This document shows, piece after piece, positions 43,158 to 55,526 of a stretch of DNA of 64,000 nucleotides. Position 1 is the stretch's first letter. Every line of letters begins with the position of its first letter. The notes under the pieces are model-generated. The model made no database searches, was not told the DNA's origin, and worked only from the letters and a program-made list of their open reading frames with translations. This stretch comes from Ustilaginoidea virens (taxonomy: Eukaryota > Ascomycota > Sordariomycetes > Hypocreales > Clavicipitaceae), in NCBI RefSeq assembly GCF_000687475.1, contig NC_057316.1:4402001-4466000 (forward strand), given 5' to 3'. Made by a program: the position numbers and the translations under genes.

Positions 43158-44615
43158 TTATTCTCCCGCACGTGCTTCGCTGGACTGGCTGGTACTATTA
43201 ACCTGTCCGTCCTCGGTTGGCGTCGGCTGGATGATGCCTTGGTCACTCTTGTTGTCCAAAGAGCCCTGATCGTATCCAACTTGTGTTTCAATACTGCTCC
43301 ATTGCGATTGTCTGGCTCGAAAGCCGAAGGGTTTGAAGTTGGAAAAGGTGACAAGAGTGTGACTGTCATTGAACGGCTCTTTGCGGGCTGATAAACCTGG
43401 GGAGGCCTTCTTTATCAAGGGCCGAATCGTTGGTACACAGGCGGCGATAAGAATGACGGCATTTTCTACCCCAGCCCACCTATGAACAATATGTTAGATA
43501 CTCGAGAGCGCCGTACGGGAAATCAAAGCATGGACTAGTTTGCATACATCAAAAGAAAAGCAAGAGAGTAGGTGATGTCATCAGCATCTCCGTTTGCCGC
43601 AAGGTTTTTAGTCTTCACAACGGCAATACAGCCAGCACTAGAAATCTGTGGTCAGTCAAAATCCCAGAGCGGGACGAAGACGGTGTAGAGGGGGGAAGGG
43701 AAGGTGAAGTATACGTACAAAATGCCGAGACTCATGGCAATGGCCACTCCGATTTTTTCCTTCTTCTTCATCTGAAGCTCCCATAGAATTGCCCAAGGCA
43801 GAAGCGCGAGTATGAAATCCGTCGCAGCAGAAAAGGCTGTGGGAATACAAGGCCACGGTCAATGAAAACGCACAATCACGAGACTCCATATTGGAGCGAA
43901 TGGGAAAATTTCACCCATGGAAGAGTGAAGAAGAATCATGACTTACCGCCAATAAATATCGAGAGGTTAACAAATACACCCGGGGGCCAGCACTCGGAAG
44001 GGATTGCGGGATTCCACAAATGTCGCGGATCATTGCATCGGGTAAAGACAAAAATGGAGATGAGAGTGTGAAGAATGTTGGTCAAGATGATTAGAAGCCA
44101 CAGAAATCCAATGATCCATTCCTGGGCTGCAACCCGTATCAAGGTCAGAGCAAACGAGGTCTTGCCGAATGCACACGACATGATGACCAAAGGTTGCGAT
44201 ACGAAACTGAGCAACGCAACATCAACGAGGTTTTGAGGATTCTGCGACACGTATAGCAGGTGACGGCCTAGTCCTTTGTCCGCGGCGGCGGTGACGACTG
44301 AAGAGTACGCCACAAGAAGGATCTTTCAACAATAACAAACATGTCAACATTTATAACAACTTTGGCCATGTATGCCATGTATGCCATGTATGCCATGTTT
44401 TTGCGGATTCAACCTACCACTGCTGCGACCATGAAGTAATCATCCGCTCCAAATATCTTCCTCAGCCATAATCTTGTATAGCAACGAAGAAGCAGAAACA
44501 GAATAGGGAAGGCGGTAGCGACCCAAAGAACTCTTGTGATTGATTCCGAATCACTCTCGGCCAGGTACTCTGGAGAAGGAAGCGGTAGCTCTCTTTCCAT
44601 TATCGTTGGGGCCAT
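43158..44615 (-). CDS. Fungal rhodopsin-domain seven-helix membrane protein (PTH11-like class)
   Basis: This large ascomycete family of seven-helix proteins includes PTH11-like receptors; most members have unknown ligands. I place five exons at 44615-44418, 44322-43947, 43836-43719, 43637-43548 and 43479-43158, about 367 residues. The junctions give the family pattern: RVLWVATAFPILFLLLRCYTR (helix 1), the FGADDYFMVAAVV loop and helix 2, SFALTLIRVAAQ (helix 3), TNILHTLISIF (helix 4), SECWPPGVFVNLSIFIG-AFSAATDFILALLPW, KKEKIGVAIAMSLGI-FAGCIAVVKTKNL, then FLLM-WAGVENAVILIAACVPTIRPL and a 90-residue polar tail. No extracellular CFEM domain is present, so it is not a classical PTH11. Intron 1 ends in AAG and contains a 9-bp tandem repeat. 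Confidence 0.87.
44365..44398. repeat. Four copies of GCCATGTAT in an intron
   Basis: A perfect 9-base tandem repeat with a fourth, slightly altered copy lies inside intron 1 (44417-44323) of the rhodopsin-domain gene. Confidence 0.9.
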
Positions 44616-47600
44616 GTTTTGCCGTACATCAAGATTGTCATGATTCTCGTCAACGGATTCCCAACTCGATTCCTATATTGTACTGACTTTGCGGAGAATT
44701 TGAAGAATCTGTGAGCACAAAACCAACGGCTCCTGAACGCCGTGTAACAAACATCAATGCACTTAAAGGCAGGAGAACTAGCTTTGATGAAATGAAGGGA
44801 TGACTTGACCTCAATTGGAGAATGCGGTAGCTAGGTTCCGCCTTGGCTTGACTTGGGTTGTCTCCCCGACGCGGAGATCAGGCCAGTTCTTTTTATTGAT
44901 AGCGCCTGGCGATGAACTCATGGGCTTATCATCTGATGGAACGAACCCCACAGGCGGGCAAGGATTCGAGGACAAGCGGTTCGAAGAAGTCATGTTTCAG
45001 TGTGGGTGTGGGAAGTGGGCTGCTTTTTCTTTGGTTCAATAGATACATAGTATCCTTGACTCCTGCATGCCAGCAAATGTGATAGTAGACTCTTGACGAG
45101 GGCCGACATTTATTTCCGGTTAATTAGGCAAGGGATTTGCGGCGGTAGCAGGTATTGCAACCAATGGCCCAGCAGCAGAGGTTGATTGCTACGACCCTTG
45201 ACTTGTACCTAATGCAGGCCAGGGATGGGATCAGGACTTGGCGGAGAAATCCGTAGACTCGACTTTTATTCTTAACGCTGCCGGCTTGAGGAACCAGTTT
45301 AGGAGATATTCAGAGTCTTTATCAGGTTTTTTTTTAGGTATGTTCCGTCAACCGGGTTTATAGAATCTGTAAAGGACTGAGACTCAGGTTGTTAGATATT
45401 AGACGTTGCCACTTCTGACTAAAAATTACCTCGGGTTCTCAAAGATCACCGCAGCATGTTCAACACTTACCATTGATATGCTCTCATGGCTTACATTCAT
45501 CTGAGCTGTGATAGTCCGCGGGATGGGGAATACTATGGCATAGTCTGGTTTGCTTTTTTTTTTTAGGACCTGTGCCGTGTCTCCGCAAATCAGGGCCACT
45601 GGAGACTTTCAAAGTCTATTTCAGCAGCAAGGAATGCGAGACATGCATCAGAAGCGCATGCGTTGAATTGGTGATGAACTGGTCTGGTCTGTCTGGTACT
45701 ATCTGTTGGGGGCGGCCGAGGGAGGGACTAGGGGGTCAGGATTCAGGACTCAGCACGGGAAGCGCTGAGCGACGCATAAAAACAATGATGGCTTGGGATG
45801 ATGGGGTCAGGACTCGGGACTCAGGACCATCAGGCGGGGTGAAGAGATCTGGTCGATGACACCGTGGACGTCCAACTGGCCAATAGCAGCTACTTTTGAT
45901 TGTGCGTACAGACCGAAAACGAAAACAGTCGATGAGTTGGACGAAAAAAGGCAGAAGGGGCAGGCGCTTCTTCCGGGAATGGAAGGCGCAGGTTGCAAGC
46001 TGTCTTAGGTAGATACTTGGCCGTGCCTTCCAGTCTTTGGCGATCCCTTGCTCCTGCTGTTACGGAGTACATATTTGACTGCCTCACACCTCCTTACATG
46101 GCACAATGCTACAAAGTTCAAATTCACTTGGCCTCGCCCAGCATTTCGGCGACGAACGGCACGACAAGAGCGATTGACTGGTTCTGGATTCAACATGGCT
46201 GCAACAGTGCAGCACCACCGAGCCACCGAGCCACCGACAGCGACAGACATCCTTGCCTATGGACGCGGCAGCCCGGGCCAACTCCTGCTGCCCAGCCTAT
46301 GTCTCACGTCTGCAGGTGTGGCCAGGGATGCAAAGTCAAGTCAGTCTGCACTGCACGTATCCGGTACTCGATCCGAGCCGTCTTCTCCATCCGCAAACAG
46401 CTACTAACAGGTACTGACCCAGCGCAGCCAGCGATGGAAAAGAGACGAACCTGCGCCGTGCTCGACTACCTAGGTAGGTATGTTTCTCCACCAATCTAGT
46501 ACTGCAGGGTTTGAAGGGATCTGCAATTACGCAGTACCCGCATCGGTGTCTTACGCCACTGCCGTGCCCACTACCTAAGGGCCGTGCAAGTTTCCAACCG
46601 ATTGCTTGTTGTCCCTGAGGGGGCTCGCTACCATGTACTAGTCTTAGTTCCCGCTCGTTAAATCGCGGCTTGGCTTGCAGTAGCTCCGGGCCGAGACGTC
46701 ATGGCGATAGGTCTCACCAGCGTCGGAAATCTACCGACAGACATTTGAACTGGCTCATTTCGTGCATTTCATGAGCCATGAGTCGCGAGCCAAAACCCAG
46801 GCAAGCAGGAGCTGCCTACCTAGTTTTACCCAGCTCCCCCGCGCTCTCATGTGATGGGAAGAATCCCGGTAAAATCGCGCGTGACGCCGACTACGGAGTA
46901 GGAGCACAGCATTCTGAGCAAGTTAGTCGGCCCTGACCACCGAGATCAAACAATAGTTTACCTGGTACCGACTCTACGGCCGTATACTAGCCAAGTAGTG
47001 CAAAGCGCTGCCACATCGAGAAATGCGACTGCACCTTACCGCGATAGACAAACTGCGCTTCCCAGTGTCAACCACCTCTTAACCCACGGGTATCTCTTAG
47101 GCACTGGGCAGAACAAGCCAAGCAGCGAGAAAGGTATCCCGATCTTTGCACAAGACCCCGATCATGCTCTTAGTGCAGTGATCAAAATCGAACGACGGAT
47201 GCGGATCCCTGGAATCGACCAAGCCCCAGCCCCAGCCAATGGTTTCGAGCACATATTTAAGCCAACTCCCTTCGCAGCCGTCTTACATACCCACACGATC
47301 CGCAGCGGGTGTCCCGGTTAGAGAGATTCTCTCCACACTGGCGTCTCTAACCTTCTCCGCATCCACCAAATACACAAATCAGGTTGGGAAGAGGGGGGAA
47401 GAGGGGAAAGAAGCAAAGGTTATTGACGCCGTCACAAGTCAACTGCGGCTGTGGCGTCAATAATGCAGGTGCTAGCCGCTCGCAGAAACGCCGCACCGTA
47501 TTACGCGCGATCTTGTGTTGGATGAATGCTTTTTGAGCCTCAAAATAGTATCTGGATTCTGGATCATCTTTTGAGGACAACTTAATTAGACAGGGAGTGG

Positions 47601-47909
47601 GGACAATGGCTGGATTCAAAAGGATTGATTCCCATTTCCAGAGACGGTGCTCTGCTATTCTCGCCTCTCTCCAACTTTTCCTGACTCTGCAAATCCAAAC
47701 CTGAGGTCATCATCTCCATCCCGCCTCACAGAGACTGTTTGTTTTTGCAGGCAAGAAGAAGTCGACTGCTGGTTCTGCTGTGTCGTTGCATCCGGGGTCT
47801 TCATATTTCTATATTCATTTCTCTTGCTATTTTTCTTGCCTTTTCCCTTGCCGGGGCCCGGCCTTTTCCTTCTTCCCCGGCACCCCTGAATACCCTGCGC
47901 TCCCTCCAC
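44616..47909. other. 3.3-kb divergent interval between the rhodopsin-domain gene and the P450
   Basis: No reading frame with recognisable domains. The first part (44.6-45.6 kb) is somewhat AT-rich; the rest is of mixed composition with scattered GTAC words. Repeats are minor (GTCAGGATTCAGGACTC words at 45735-45835, GAGCCACC at 46215-46235). It may hold promoters of both flanking genes and degraded sequence. Confidence 0.5.
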
Positions 47910-49910
47910 ATGGCTTTTGTAGGGGTCAGCGGAGGCCAACTGCTTTCCGCCTTGGTTCTGCTTGTTCTTGCCAAGGGAGTATGGGAATTGTTCCTCTCGC
48001 CACTCAGGGCGTTTCCCGGTCCGCTGGCGGCAAAGCTGAGCGATTGCTGGAGAGCCTTCCTCACATCACGGGGCAGCGTCGACTCCGTCACACGCGGCTG
48101 GCACGAGAAATGGGGGAGCGCCGTGAGGATAGGCCCCAACACCATCAGCCTAAGCGACGCCCAGTTGATCAAGGTGATCTATGCCAACAACAGTAAATAC
48201 GCTTGGAAAAAGGTGTGCCCCATTCCAACTTTGACACTCTGCCGAAAACAACAAAAGACAATCTGACTTTTTTCCCTTTCCCTTTTCTTTTTTTTTCTCT
48301 TCCCCCGATTTCCACATGCCCAGAGTGACATGTATCGTGTCAACGATGTCATGGTCGACGGCCAGAGAATTCCCAACATCTTCAACACCCAGGACGAGGC
48401 TTTCCACAGCAAGTACACCAAGCCAATCAGCGGCTTCTGGACCGTGAGCAAAATCCTGGAACTCGAGCCCCTGATGGATGAGACGATTTCGGTCCTCGTG
48501 AAAAAGCTTGGCAGCAAGTTTGCGGAAGCTCCCGAGCCGTCCATCTGCATGATGGATGATTGGCTGGCGTACTGTACGGAGCCCCACCCATCCTAGCCCC
48601 ACCCATCCTAGCCCCTCCCTTCTTCCCCTCGCGTCGCGGCATCAAATTTCCATCATCAAACCCACCCCAGGAAGGCGGAATGCTAAATTTTTGAGTGATT
48701 AGTCTCCTGGGACTTTGCAGCCAATGTCAGCTTCGGACGGCATTACGGTTTCCTCGAAGAGGAAAAAGACATCCAGGGCATGATCAAGGGGTCTACGGCG
48801 GGGCTTTACTACTTTGCTGTGGTGCGTTTCCTCTGCTAACCCTCCTTCCTCCCCCCCCTTTATTTTTGGACACGGACGACAGCTGACACGCATGCTGCTG
48901 CCCCCCCCCCCCCCCCTCCCCCCTCTCCTTGCCGCTTCTTTCTCCTAGGTGTCTCAAATGCCCTGGATCGACAGCTGGCTTGACAAGAACCCCATTATCC
49001 GCATCGGGCCGAAACCCCTGGACAATGGCTTCAGATACACCGTCAACCTGGTGGCAGACTACCAGAGGAAGCTGCTGGACGGTAACCTCGACCGCAAGCC
49101 CGTCGCCAACTTCATCGACAATTACACCGGCCTCCAAAAGACGTGCCCCTTTGCCGACGACAACCAAGTCATCAACTGGCTCATGCTCAACATCCTCGCC
49201 GGCGGCGACTCCACGGCCGGGGCGCTCCGCCCCGTTGTCTACCACCTGGCGAAATGCCCGCGGGCCCAGGCCGAGCTGCAGGCCGAGCTGGGCGCGGCGC
49301 AGCTGCTCCGTGCCCCCCAATGGATCGCCCAGTGGAGGGACATCAAGGCCCTCCCGTACCTGGACGCCGTCACGTGGGAGGCGGCACGCATGAACCCGGC
49401 CATAGGCCTGATGCCGGAGCGCGAGGTGCCCCCGGGCGGGTTCCAGCTCCCGGACGGGAGGCTCATCCCCGAGGGGACAAAAGTCGGCGTAAACCCGGCC
49501 GTCGTGACCAGGGATGCCCGCTTGTTCGGCGGCCAGGTTGACAGCTTCATCCCCGAGCGGTGGCTGGCGCTGCCGGGGGAGAGCGTTGAGCACCTCGCGC
49601 GGCGCCGTCGGCCCATGGAGGAGGCGACCGACATGATGTTTGGCGCTGGCAGCCGGGCCTGCATGGGGAAGCACCTTGCCAAGGTGGAAATCGGCAAGCT
49701 CATCGCCACGCTGTACAGCTTGTTTGATGTGAGCGTTCTTGGCCTACCCTACGACGGTCCGTCCCCCGCGTGTGCTTTTTCTCTGTCTAACACTTGCTAC
49801 GCTAGATCCATCTGGTAGACATCAATCACCAGTGGAACCACTTCAACTCATGGTTCATGTACCAGAGCGATATGCCCATGATTATCCGCCGAAGGAGCAT
49901 GGAACCTTGA
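47910..49910 (+). CDS. Cytochrome P450 monooxygenase (pisatin demethylase-like class)
   Basis: This is a microsomal haem-thiolate monooxygenase. I place five exons at 47910-48212, 48324-48573, 48703-48821, 48949-49728 and 49806-49910, about 518 residues. The N-terminus is a membrane anchor (LLSALVLLVLAKGVWELF) followed by the proline hinge FPGP. The I-helix reads LNILAGGDSTAGAL (variant of A-G-x-D-T-T), then the ExxR motif EAAR (about residue 368), the PERW region and the haem loop FGAGSRACMGKH with Cys at about 462. The short final exon supplies the C-terminal strand. Introns use CTAAC-type branch sites; one contains a 16-base C run. No partner biosynthetic genes lie within the window, so the substrate is unknown. 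The class label is by overall resemblance only. Confidence 0.9.
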
Positions 49911-50551
49911 GGCTGCACGGCTCTGGCTGGGGAATATGGCGCAGGGGCTTTACGTGATAACGAAGTTTGCATATGACGGGCGGTTGGGTTGGCGTTGACT
50001 TTTACCATTTCCACCTTGAACTTTTTTTTTTTTTTTCTTTCTGCACCCCAGCGTCATGACTTTGATATTCCGGACACCAAGAAAAAGCATCGGAAACATG
50101 AACCACCCTGTTTGGCAACACTAGTGCTGACGATGACTGCTCAGAGTTGATGATGCCGCCGTGTCGAATCCACGCATGGTGTGATGCCAGTGTGATGCCA
50201 CACATATGACTGCTTGCTTCTTTTGTATTCAGTGGTGCAGCCGACATCTCGCACATCTCGCCATCCCTCCCGACTCGAGGACGTCGACGAACATGGGCGG
50301 CAGTGGCCAGGCGGCCCCAGACATGCTTTCCAAGCCGGCCAGAGTAGTACAGCCACCCTCAAAATAGCTGCTCCGTTCCCCCCTCTCCCGCCTCGCCTCG
50401 CCTCGCCTCGCCTCGCCTCGCCATCAAGCCCCAGCGCAGCTACATGCAGCTGTCCTCTGCTCCCCCACCCCCCCCCTTGCCCACCTCATTCCCATCAAGC
50501 GCCTCTCACCCCGACCGAATCCCCATCGCCCATCCATCCGCAAGCCCACGC
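49911..50551. other. Convergent 3' region between the P450 and the small GPI-type protein
   Basis: 641 bases with a T-run (50022-50036) and a CGCCT pentanucleotide repeat (50391-50422). No gene is seen. Confidence 0.5.
50391..50422. repeat. CGCCT pentanucleotide repeat
   Basis: Six consecutive CGCCT units on the plus strand. Confidence 0.9.
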
Positions 50552-50881
50552 CTAGAGGGCCAAAAGCACCGCCGCCGCCCCCAGAACAGGCAGCACATTC
50601 GGCCTCCCCGTCGGCACCGCGAGCCCCGAGCTCGTCCCCGTCTTGACCGTCGTGGTAGCCGATGCCGATGCCGATGCCGACGCCGACGCCGACGCCGACG
50701 CCGTCACCGTCATCACAGCCAGCGTGCTCGGCAGCGTCTCGGTGGCCACCCTGGTGTCGCCGCTAACCGGGGGGAACAGGTGCAGCGGCGCGTTGGTCTT
50801 GTCGCCCCCCATGTTCTGCGTCACGGTGTCCTGCGCCGCGGCCACGACGGCGAGCCCGCAGATTGCGATTGAGCATTTCAT
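50552..50881 (-). CDS. Small secreted, probably GPI-anchored Ser/Ala-repeat protein
   Basis: A single-exon frame of 109 residues with the plan of a small cell-surface protein. It has a signal peptide MKCSIAICGLAVVAAAQ with likely cleavage after AAA or AQ, a short mature part (DTVTQNMGGDKTNAPLHLF), a Ser-Ala dipeptide repeat of about seven units, a Thr/Ser-rich stretch TTTVKTGTSSG, and a C-terminal hydrophobic tail LPVLGAAAVLLAL. The last two suit a GPI attachment signal with the omega site at Ser/Gly. The Ser-Ala repeat is encoded by a hexanucleotide microsatellite, so length may vary among strains. No family is recognised. Confidence 0.6.
   Translation of the reverse strand: MKCSIAICGLAVVAAAQDTVTQNMGGDKTNAPLHLFPPVSGDTRVATETLPSTLAVMTVTASASASASASASASATTTVKTGTSSGLAVPTGRPNVLPVLGAAAVLLAL
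50660..50702. repeat. GCCGAT/GCCGAC hexanucleotide repeat within the small surface protein gene
   Basis: About seven GCCGAY units on the plus strand. On the coding (minus) strand they read as Ser-Ala dipeptides. Confidence 0.9.
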
Positions 50882-51746
50882 GGTGGTTTTTTTTTTTTTT
50901 TTTTTTTCCCGTTTGGTTTGGTTTTTCGGCGAGGGGGGGAGGAGGAAGTTGCGCGCTGCGGCTGCGGTGGGTGGATGTTCTTTGGGGATCCTTTGGGAAT
51001 CCTGCGGGGAGCGGAAGTCGCCCCGTTTGCTTTTAAGTATACCTTGGGAAGCGGGGGAGTAGGCGAGGGAGAAGGAGGACGACGTATGTATCCTGTATCC
51101 TCTGGAGCCGTCGGGGAGTAGCTACATTTCCGCTTTGGGAATGGTTTCGCTGGTGGTCGGTTTTAGTAACGCGAACACGGGCGGTTGGTGTTCAAAGCTT
51201 GGCAGGCCAATGAGAAGGCCGATGACGTAAGATGGGTCCGGAAACGGCAAGGCTGGCTGGCTGGCTGGCTGGCTGTTGGGTGGCGCGCCGCACGGTTTCG
51301 GGCTTGGTTCCTGCGTGGGTGGCACAGGGGTACGGAGTCCGGGCTCCGGGCTCCGGGCTCCGGCTTCTGGCCGAGCGCTGAGCGCCGAGTGCCGCTGCTT
51401 CAAATGCTGTCGTCCAATTGTCTGTCAGCTTGCTTGGTCCGTCCTCAGCACGTCAGCAAACACAATCAATCTCTTTCGGGCCGCCAGTCTTATTGTCTGT
51501 CTATTGGCCGTGGCAAAGCAAAATCCACCGAGCACATGTCCCTGCGCGTCCTTGTGCAACTGCACAATAGAGCCATCTTCCATTCGTTCCTTTCCTCCTG
51601 CCTTGAACCTTGAAATCCCTCCATCACCTGTCCAGAACTGGTACCGCGATTCTTTTTGAGGTATTTTCTTTTCTTTTCTCCCCCCCCCCCCCCCTTTCAA
51701 TTGCCTTCCCCCCCCCCCAACCTGCTTGACCTGCCGTCTTGTCGCC
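50882..51746. other. Intergenic: surface-protein promoter and SNF2 gene 3' flank
   Basis: 865 bases with a poly-T run directly upstream of the small gene's ATG (50887-50907), a GGCT repeat (51250-51273), CCGGGCT units (51337-51362) and C-runs (51680-51719). No gene is seen. Confidence 0.5.
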
Positions 51747-54700
51747 TCACCGCGCTGCCTGCCTCGGTTCCCCAACCCGGCGTTTAGTCTGGGCTCGCTT
51801 CTGACCTGCCCTGCCGCCGCGATTCGCACGCCTCCTTCCCTGCGTAAAGCGGTACAGCTCCGCTTGCTCAGCCTCACTGACCAGAGCCCGTGGCGTGTGG
51901 TGGTCGTCTTGAAGCGCATAGTCCACCTCTTCGCTCTTGGCCAGTTGCATGTCGTGCAGTTTCTCGTCCATATCCGCCAAGCTTCGAATCCGCACGACCT
52001 GGCACACCTTTTCCTGGCCTGTTCGGTGAACGCGGCCAATGGCTTGCTCTTCAGCCGTGACGTTCCACCAGGGGTCTATGATGATGACTCTGTTGGCAGA
52101 GGTGATGTTGAGAGACTGGCCCCCGCTTTTCAAACTTATGAGCTGTAATTCTCCTTGTTAGATGCCATCTCGGGAACAGAAACTGTCTCTTGATAATTTA
52201 CCATGACTCTCTTGGTTGCATCCCCTCCGATATCTTGCAGTGCCCTATTTCTGGCACCTTCGCTCATGCATCCGTAAAAGTACAGAAAGGGGATTTTCTG
52301 ATTCCCAAGCATTTGTCCCAAGACTTGCGCTGTTGTGATGAACTGGGTGAATACTGTTTTTGCTCTTTCTGTTAGCGAGACCTTGGGACGGGTTGCTGGA
52401 AGGGCCATGCCGTGCCAGCTCTTACCAAGTATCTTGTCGTTTGGGAAATCGAGCAGCCAGCTGGACAGCACAATCATGGCCACCAGCAGTTTGGAACTCG
52501 GCGTTTTGGGGATGCGAGGAATTAGTTGGCCTGCAACTAGACATCCTATGCTATCGGGGCTTCTAGTCAACGAGACCCGGTTGCTATCAGCAGCAGGTGG
52601 TTGCCGAGTCTCGGCATCATAGTACTGTTGAACAGCTGTAGCCATCGTTTGAACCATTTCCGCTGTCTTCAAATGCATAGTGCACCCTTCCACACCACAT
52701 TCCTGCTTATTGTCAGCCTGCGTCAGATTCGGCCAGGTTTGCATCTACACACCGCAGAGGCTGCAACTCGAGGTTTCTTTCTTTGCCACTTCTTGGCGGT
52801 GTCAAAGCAATGCGAGCAGTGTACATGACCACACTATGCAGTCAGCATCAAAACTACGCCAGCTTGAATGGTAAAATGCGCATTACCTCCAACTTCAAGA
52901 ACTTCATGGATGCCTCTCCGCACATGCCGCACCTCATGTATTTAGCTTCATGCTCGTTCTGGATAAGACGTAACAGCTCGTCAAACTCGAATCGGCCACA
53001 AATTTCGGGACTCTGGATTTTCCTGACGGACTCTATCCCAGAGGCATATTTTTCAAGGTCTTCTGATACCGACTTGTGAGATAAAAGTTGCTCGAGAATC
53101 GTCTTGTCGTTTTCACTCTGGGATAGATGATTTCTTAACGCTTGAACATCCTGGCCTGTGACGCTGCTGTTGCGTAAGAGTCTCTCGAGGTTATATGGGT
53201 GAGAAGGTGCCATGCGGAGATATTGCAGATGGTGTCTGACAATGGAATTGGTTCCCCGTTTCTCCTCATTCGGAACACATCCCGTCGTTTCCGCTGCTTC
53301 CTCTGAGTCTTGACTAGGCCCTGAGCCTGACCCGCCACTCTTGAATGCGGCGACGGCTTTGCTGACGAAACTAGACAAGTATCATTAGAGATCAATCAAT
53401 CCGAGCCAGCCGTGGCGAAATGCGCCTTCTGAAGCTTACTCGTAGAAAATATTCTCCTCGTCCGACAAGGGAATCGTGATGGTATGTCTTTCCTGACGTT
53501 CAAGGTTGACTATCCGGTGACCTAGGAACGAATCGTTCTTGGTTCTAGACCAATGTTTCAGTACCAAGTTGTCCAGAAGCAAGGCGAAATCTTTTACCTC
53601 CGATACATCACCATGGATATAAGTGCTTCCAATTTTCCATTTGCCTTGTTCTGGACACAACTGTTAACGGTAAACGGAATTCGCGCGCTTCCACTTTCCT
53701 ACCTGGGACATGTAGTTTTGCTTAAACATGCTCCAACTCTCGTCGACATCGCATCCGATAAAAGTCAAATACGAAAGAAGCTCTGCGTCATCTTTTAGCA
53801 CATGCAACTCCATTCCCCCCCCCCCCCCCCCCCCCATTCACAGAACCCAACCTACCTGGGGTTCTATTGGAGAGTGGTGTCCCACTCAGAGCCCAGCAAT
53901 GCTTTGCTTCCAACGCACAACAGGCTATTTTGCCTAGCTAAGCGTCAGATGATTTGCGCAACTAGATGTTTGTTTTCCTTGCGATACAAACCTTTGCTGG
54001 CGGTGTTTTTTATGACATGGGCTTCATCAAGAATAATGCGGTACCAGCGGATGCGGAACAGTAACCCTTTGCTCGAGTCGAATTTGAGCAATCCATTCGG
54101 ATCGTCATCGCAATCCTCCATGTCTCTATGCTGTTTCTTTATCTCGGAGATTGTAGTTATCCTGAGCTTGGTTAGTTAGAATACCGATTGACATGACGAC
54201 TTAAGAAAACATACACAATGGGGCGCTCCGCTAATTCCTTCGAATGACTGTGCCTCTTGGGGTCAAATACTACCGTCGTGTCGCTGAAGGATTTTTCGAG
54301 GTGGGTGCCCACCTCTTTTAACCACTGATCCGCCACTGTAATGTTTGGCGTAATGACAAGAGTGCTTCTGGAGAACTTTTCGAGGTCGATGTCGATTGGG
54401 GGATTCCCAATGATACAAGCGAGACTCATGACAGTTTTCCCCATGCCCATGTCATCTGCCAGTATGCCCCCGAACGGGTTGTTGCGACCTAGCTCTCGCT
54501 TGATCATCCAAGCACTAGCAGTGAGCTGGAAGCTTTGAAGGGCTGATCTCATCCCGTCCAGCTTGTATGCTTCGTTGACCACCTTGATTTTTTTAAATCT
54601 AAAGAGCCTCATCGCGCCCTTGAGATCAGTCTTTTGAGATTTTGCTCTCCTAAGATCTGAACCTTCTGGGATACTATTGCACAATTTTTGGTATTGCTCC

Positions 54701-55526
54701 TTTTGAGTACGAGCCGTAAATTCTGGCATAACTGGAGCCAAGGATTCTGAATGCTGGTGCTCATCTAGTAGGCTTCCTTGAAGCTTCGAGACTATACCTG
54801 TGCCGATAGTCTTGGCACGCTTAGGGGACCTTTCGTGAAGATGTCCCGACTCTCGCTTTCCGTTTCGTTGGGCCGACTTGGCCTGCCTTTCATCCTCTTT
54901 CTCATGAAGCCTGGCCACAAACTCCCGAACGTCCTTTGCCTGCTGACGTCTCTGTCTCTTGATCTTGCCATCAGGTACTTCTTCGGAGTCATCGGCGTTT
55001 TCCGGTAAATAGGTGTCATCATCTCTTTCGTTGTCTGCCTCTGAGTCACTCTCTGTGTCGGTAGGGTCTGCTTCATTCTTAACCAGGGTATCGGGTTTCG
55101 CATCGTCGGGCGTTGGAAGAGTAGCCGAATTTCCGATGTTTGAGTGATCAGGGTTATAGGGGTCCCTTTTCACCTCAGACTTCAACGTTGCAGTGGCCTG
55201 GACTCTGTCTGCATGCAGGGTGGCAATGGCGTGTGACATTTCCGATGAGCCGTACCCATCCTCAACTTTGATAGTGCGGAACGAAAGAGACGACAACGTG
55301 ACATTTTCAGTCTTGAAAGTGTCATTTTCCATCAGCTTTGGACCCGAGATTGACATGGCTTCGGAACGGTTCAATGGCTGCTCGACCACAGAAGGCTCAG
55401 ATTTGCTTTGCTGTACTCATGTTAGTATGCAGATGAATGTGACAGTAATGCACCGAAAGATGAAATGAATACCGCAACTGTAACGTCGCCCACCTCCACC
55501 TTTATTTGGGTCTCCTCGCTTGACAT
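51747..55526 (-). CDS. SNF2-family ATPase with embedded RING finger (Rad5/Rad16/Uls1-like)
   Basis: This is a nuclear double-stranded-DNA translocase of the class that couples Swi2/Snf2 remodelling with a RING E3 ligase. I place 11 exons: 55526-55473, 55410-54215, 54161-53992, 53924-53856, 53782-53703, 53660-53440, 53370-52887, 52833-52753, 52702-52426, 52353-52202, 52142-51747. Phases agree and give about 1059 residues. A disordered acidic/Ser-rich N-terminus contains a predicted coiled coil (ADNERDDDTYLPENADDSEE to about 190). Then ILADDMGMGKTVMSL (about 335), RWYRIILDEAHVIKN (DEAH at about 461) and WALSGTPLSNRTP. A RING follows with CGMCGE, CGHVHCSHC and CGVEGC (about 744-795), then the second lobe with VFTQF, LKSGGQSLNI, DPWWN and GRVHRTGQ. 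Subfamily is unresolved: no HIRAN domain is seen, which disfavours Rad5/HLTF. Confidence 0.88.

Noticed and set aside
47739..47909. Upstream in-frame Met extension of the P450
   Set aside because: The extension would add a second hydrophobic segment before the normal anchor. The ATG at 47910 gives the usual single membrane anchor and proline hinge.
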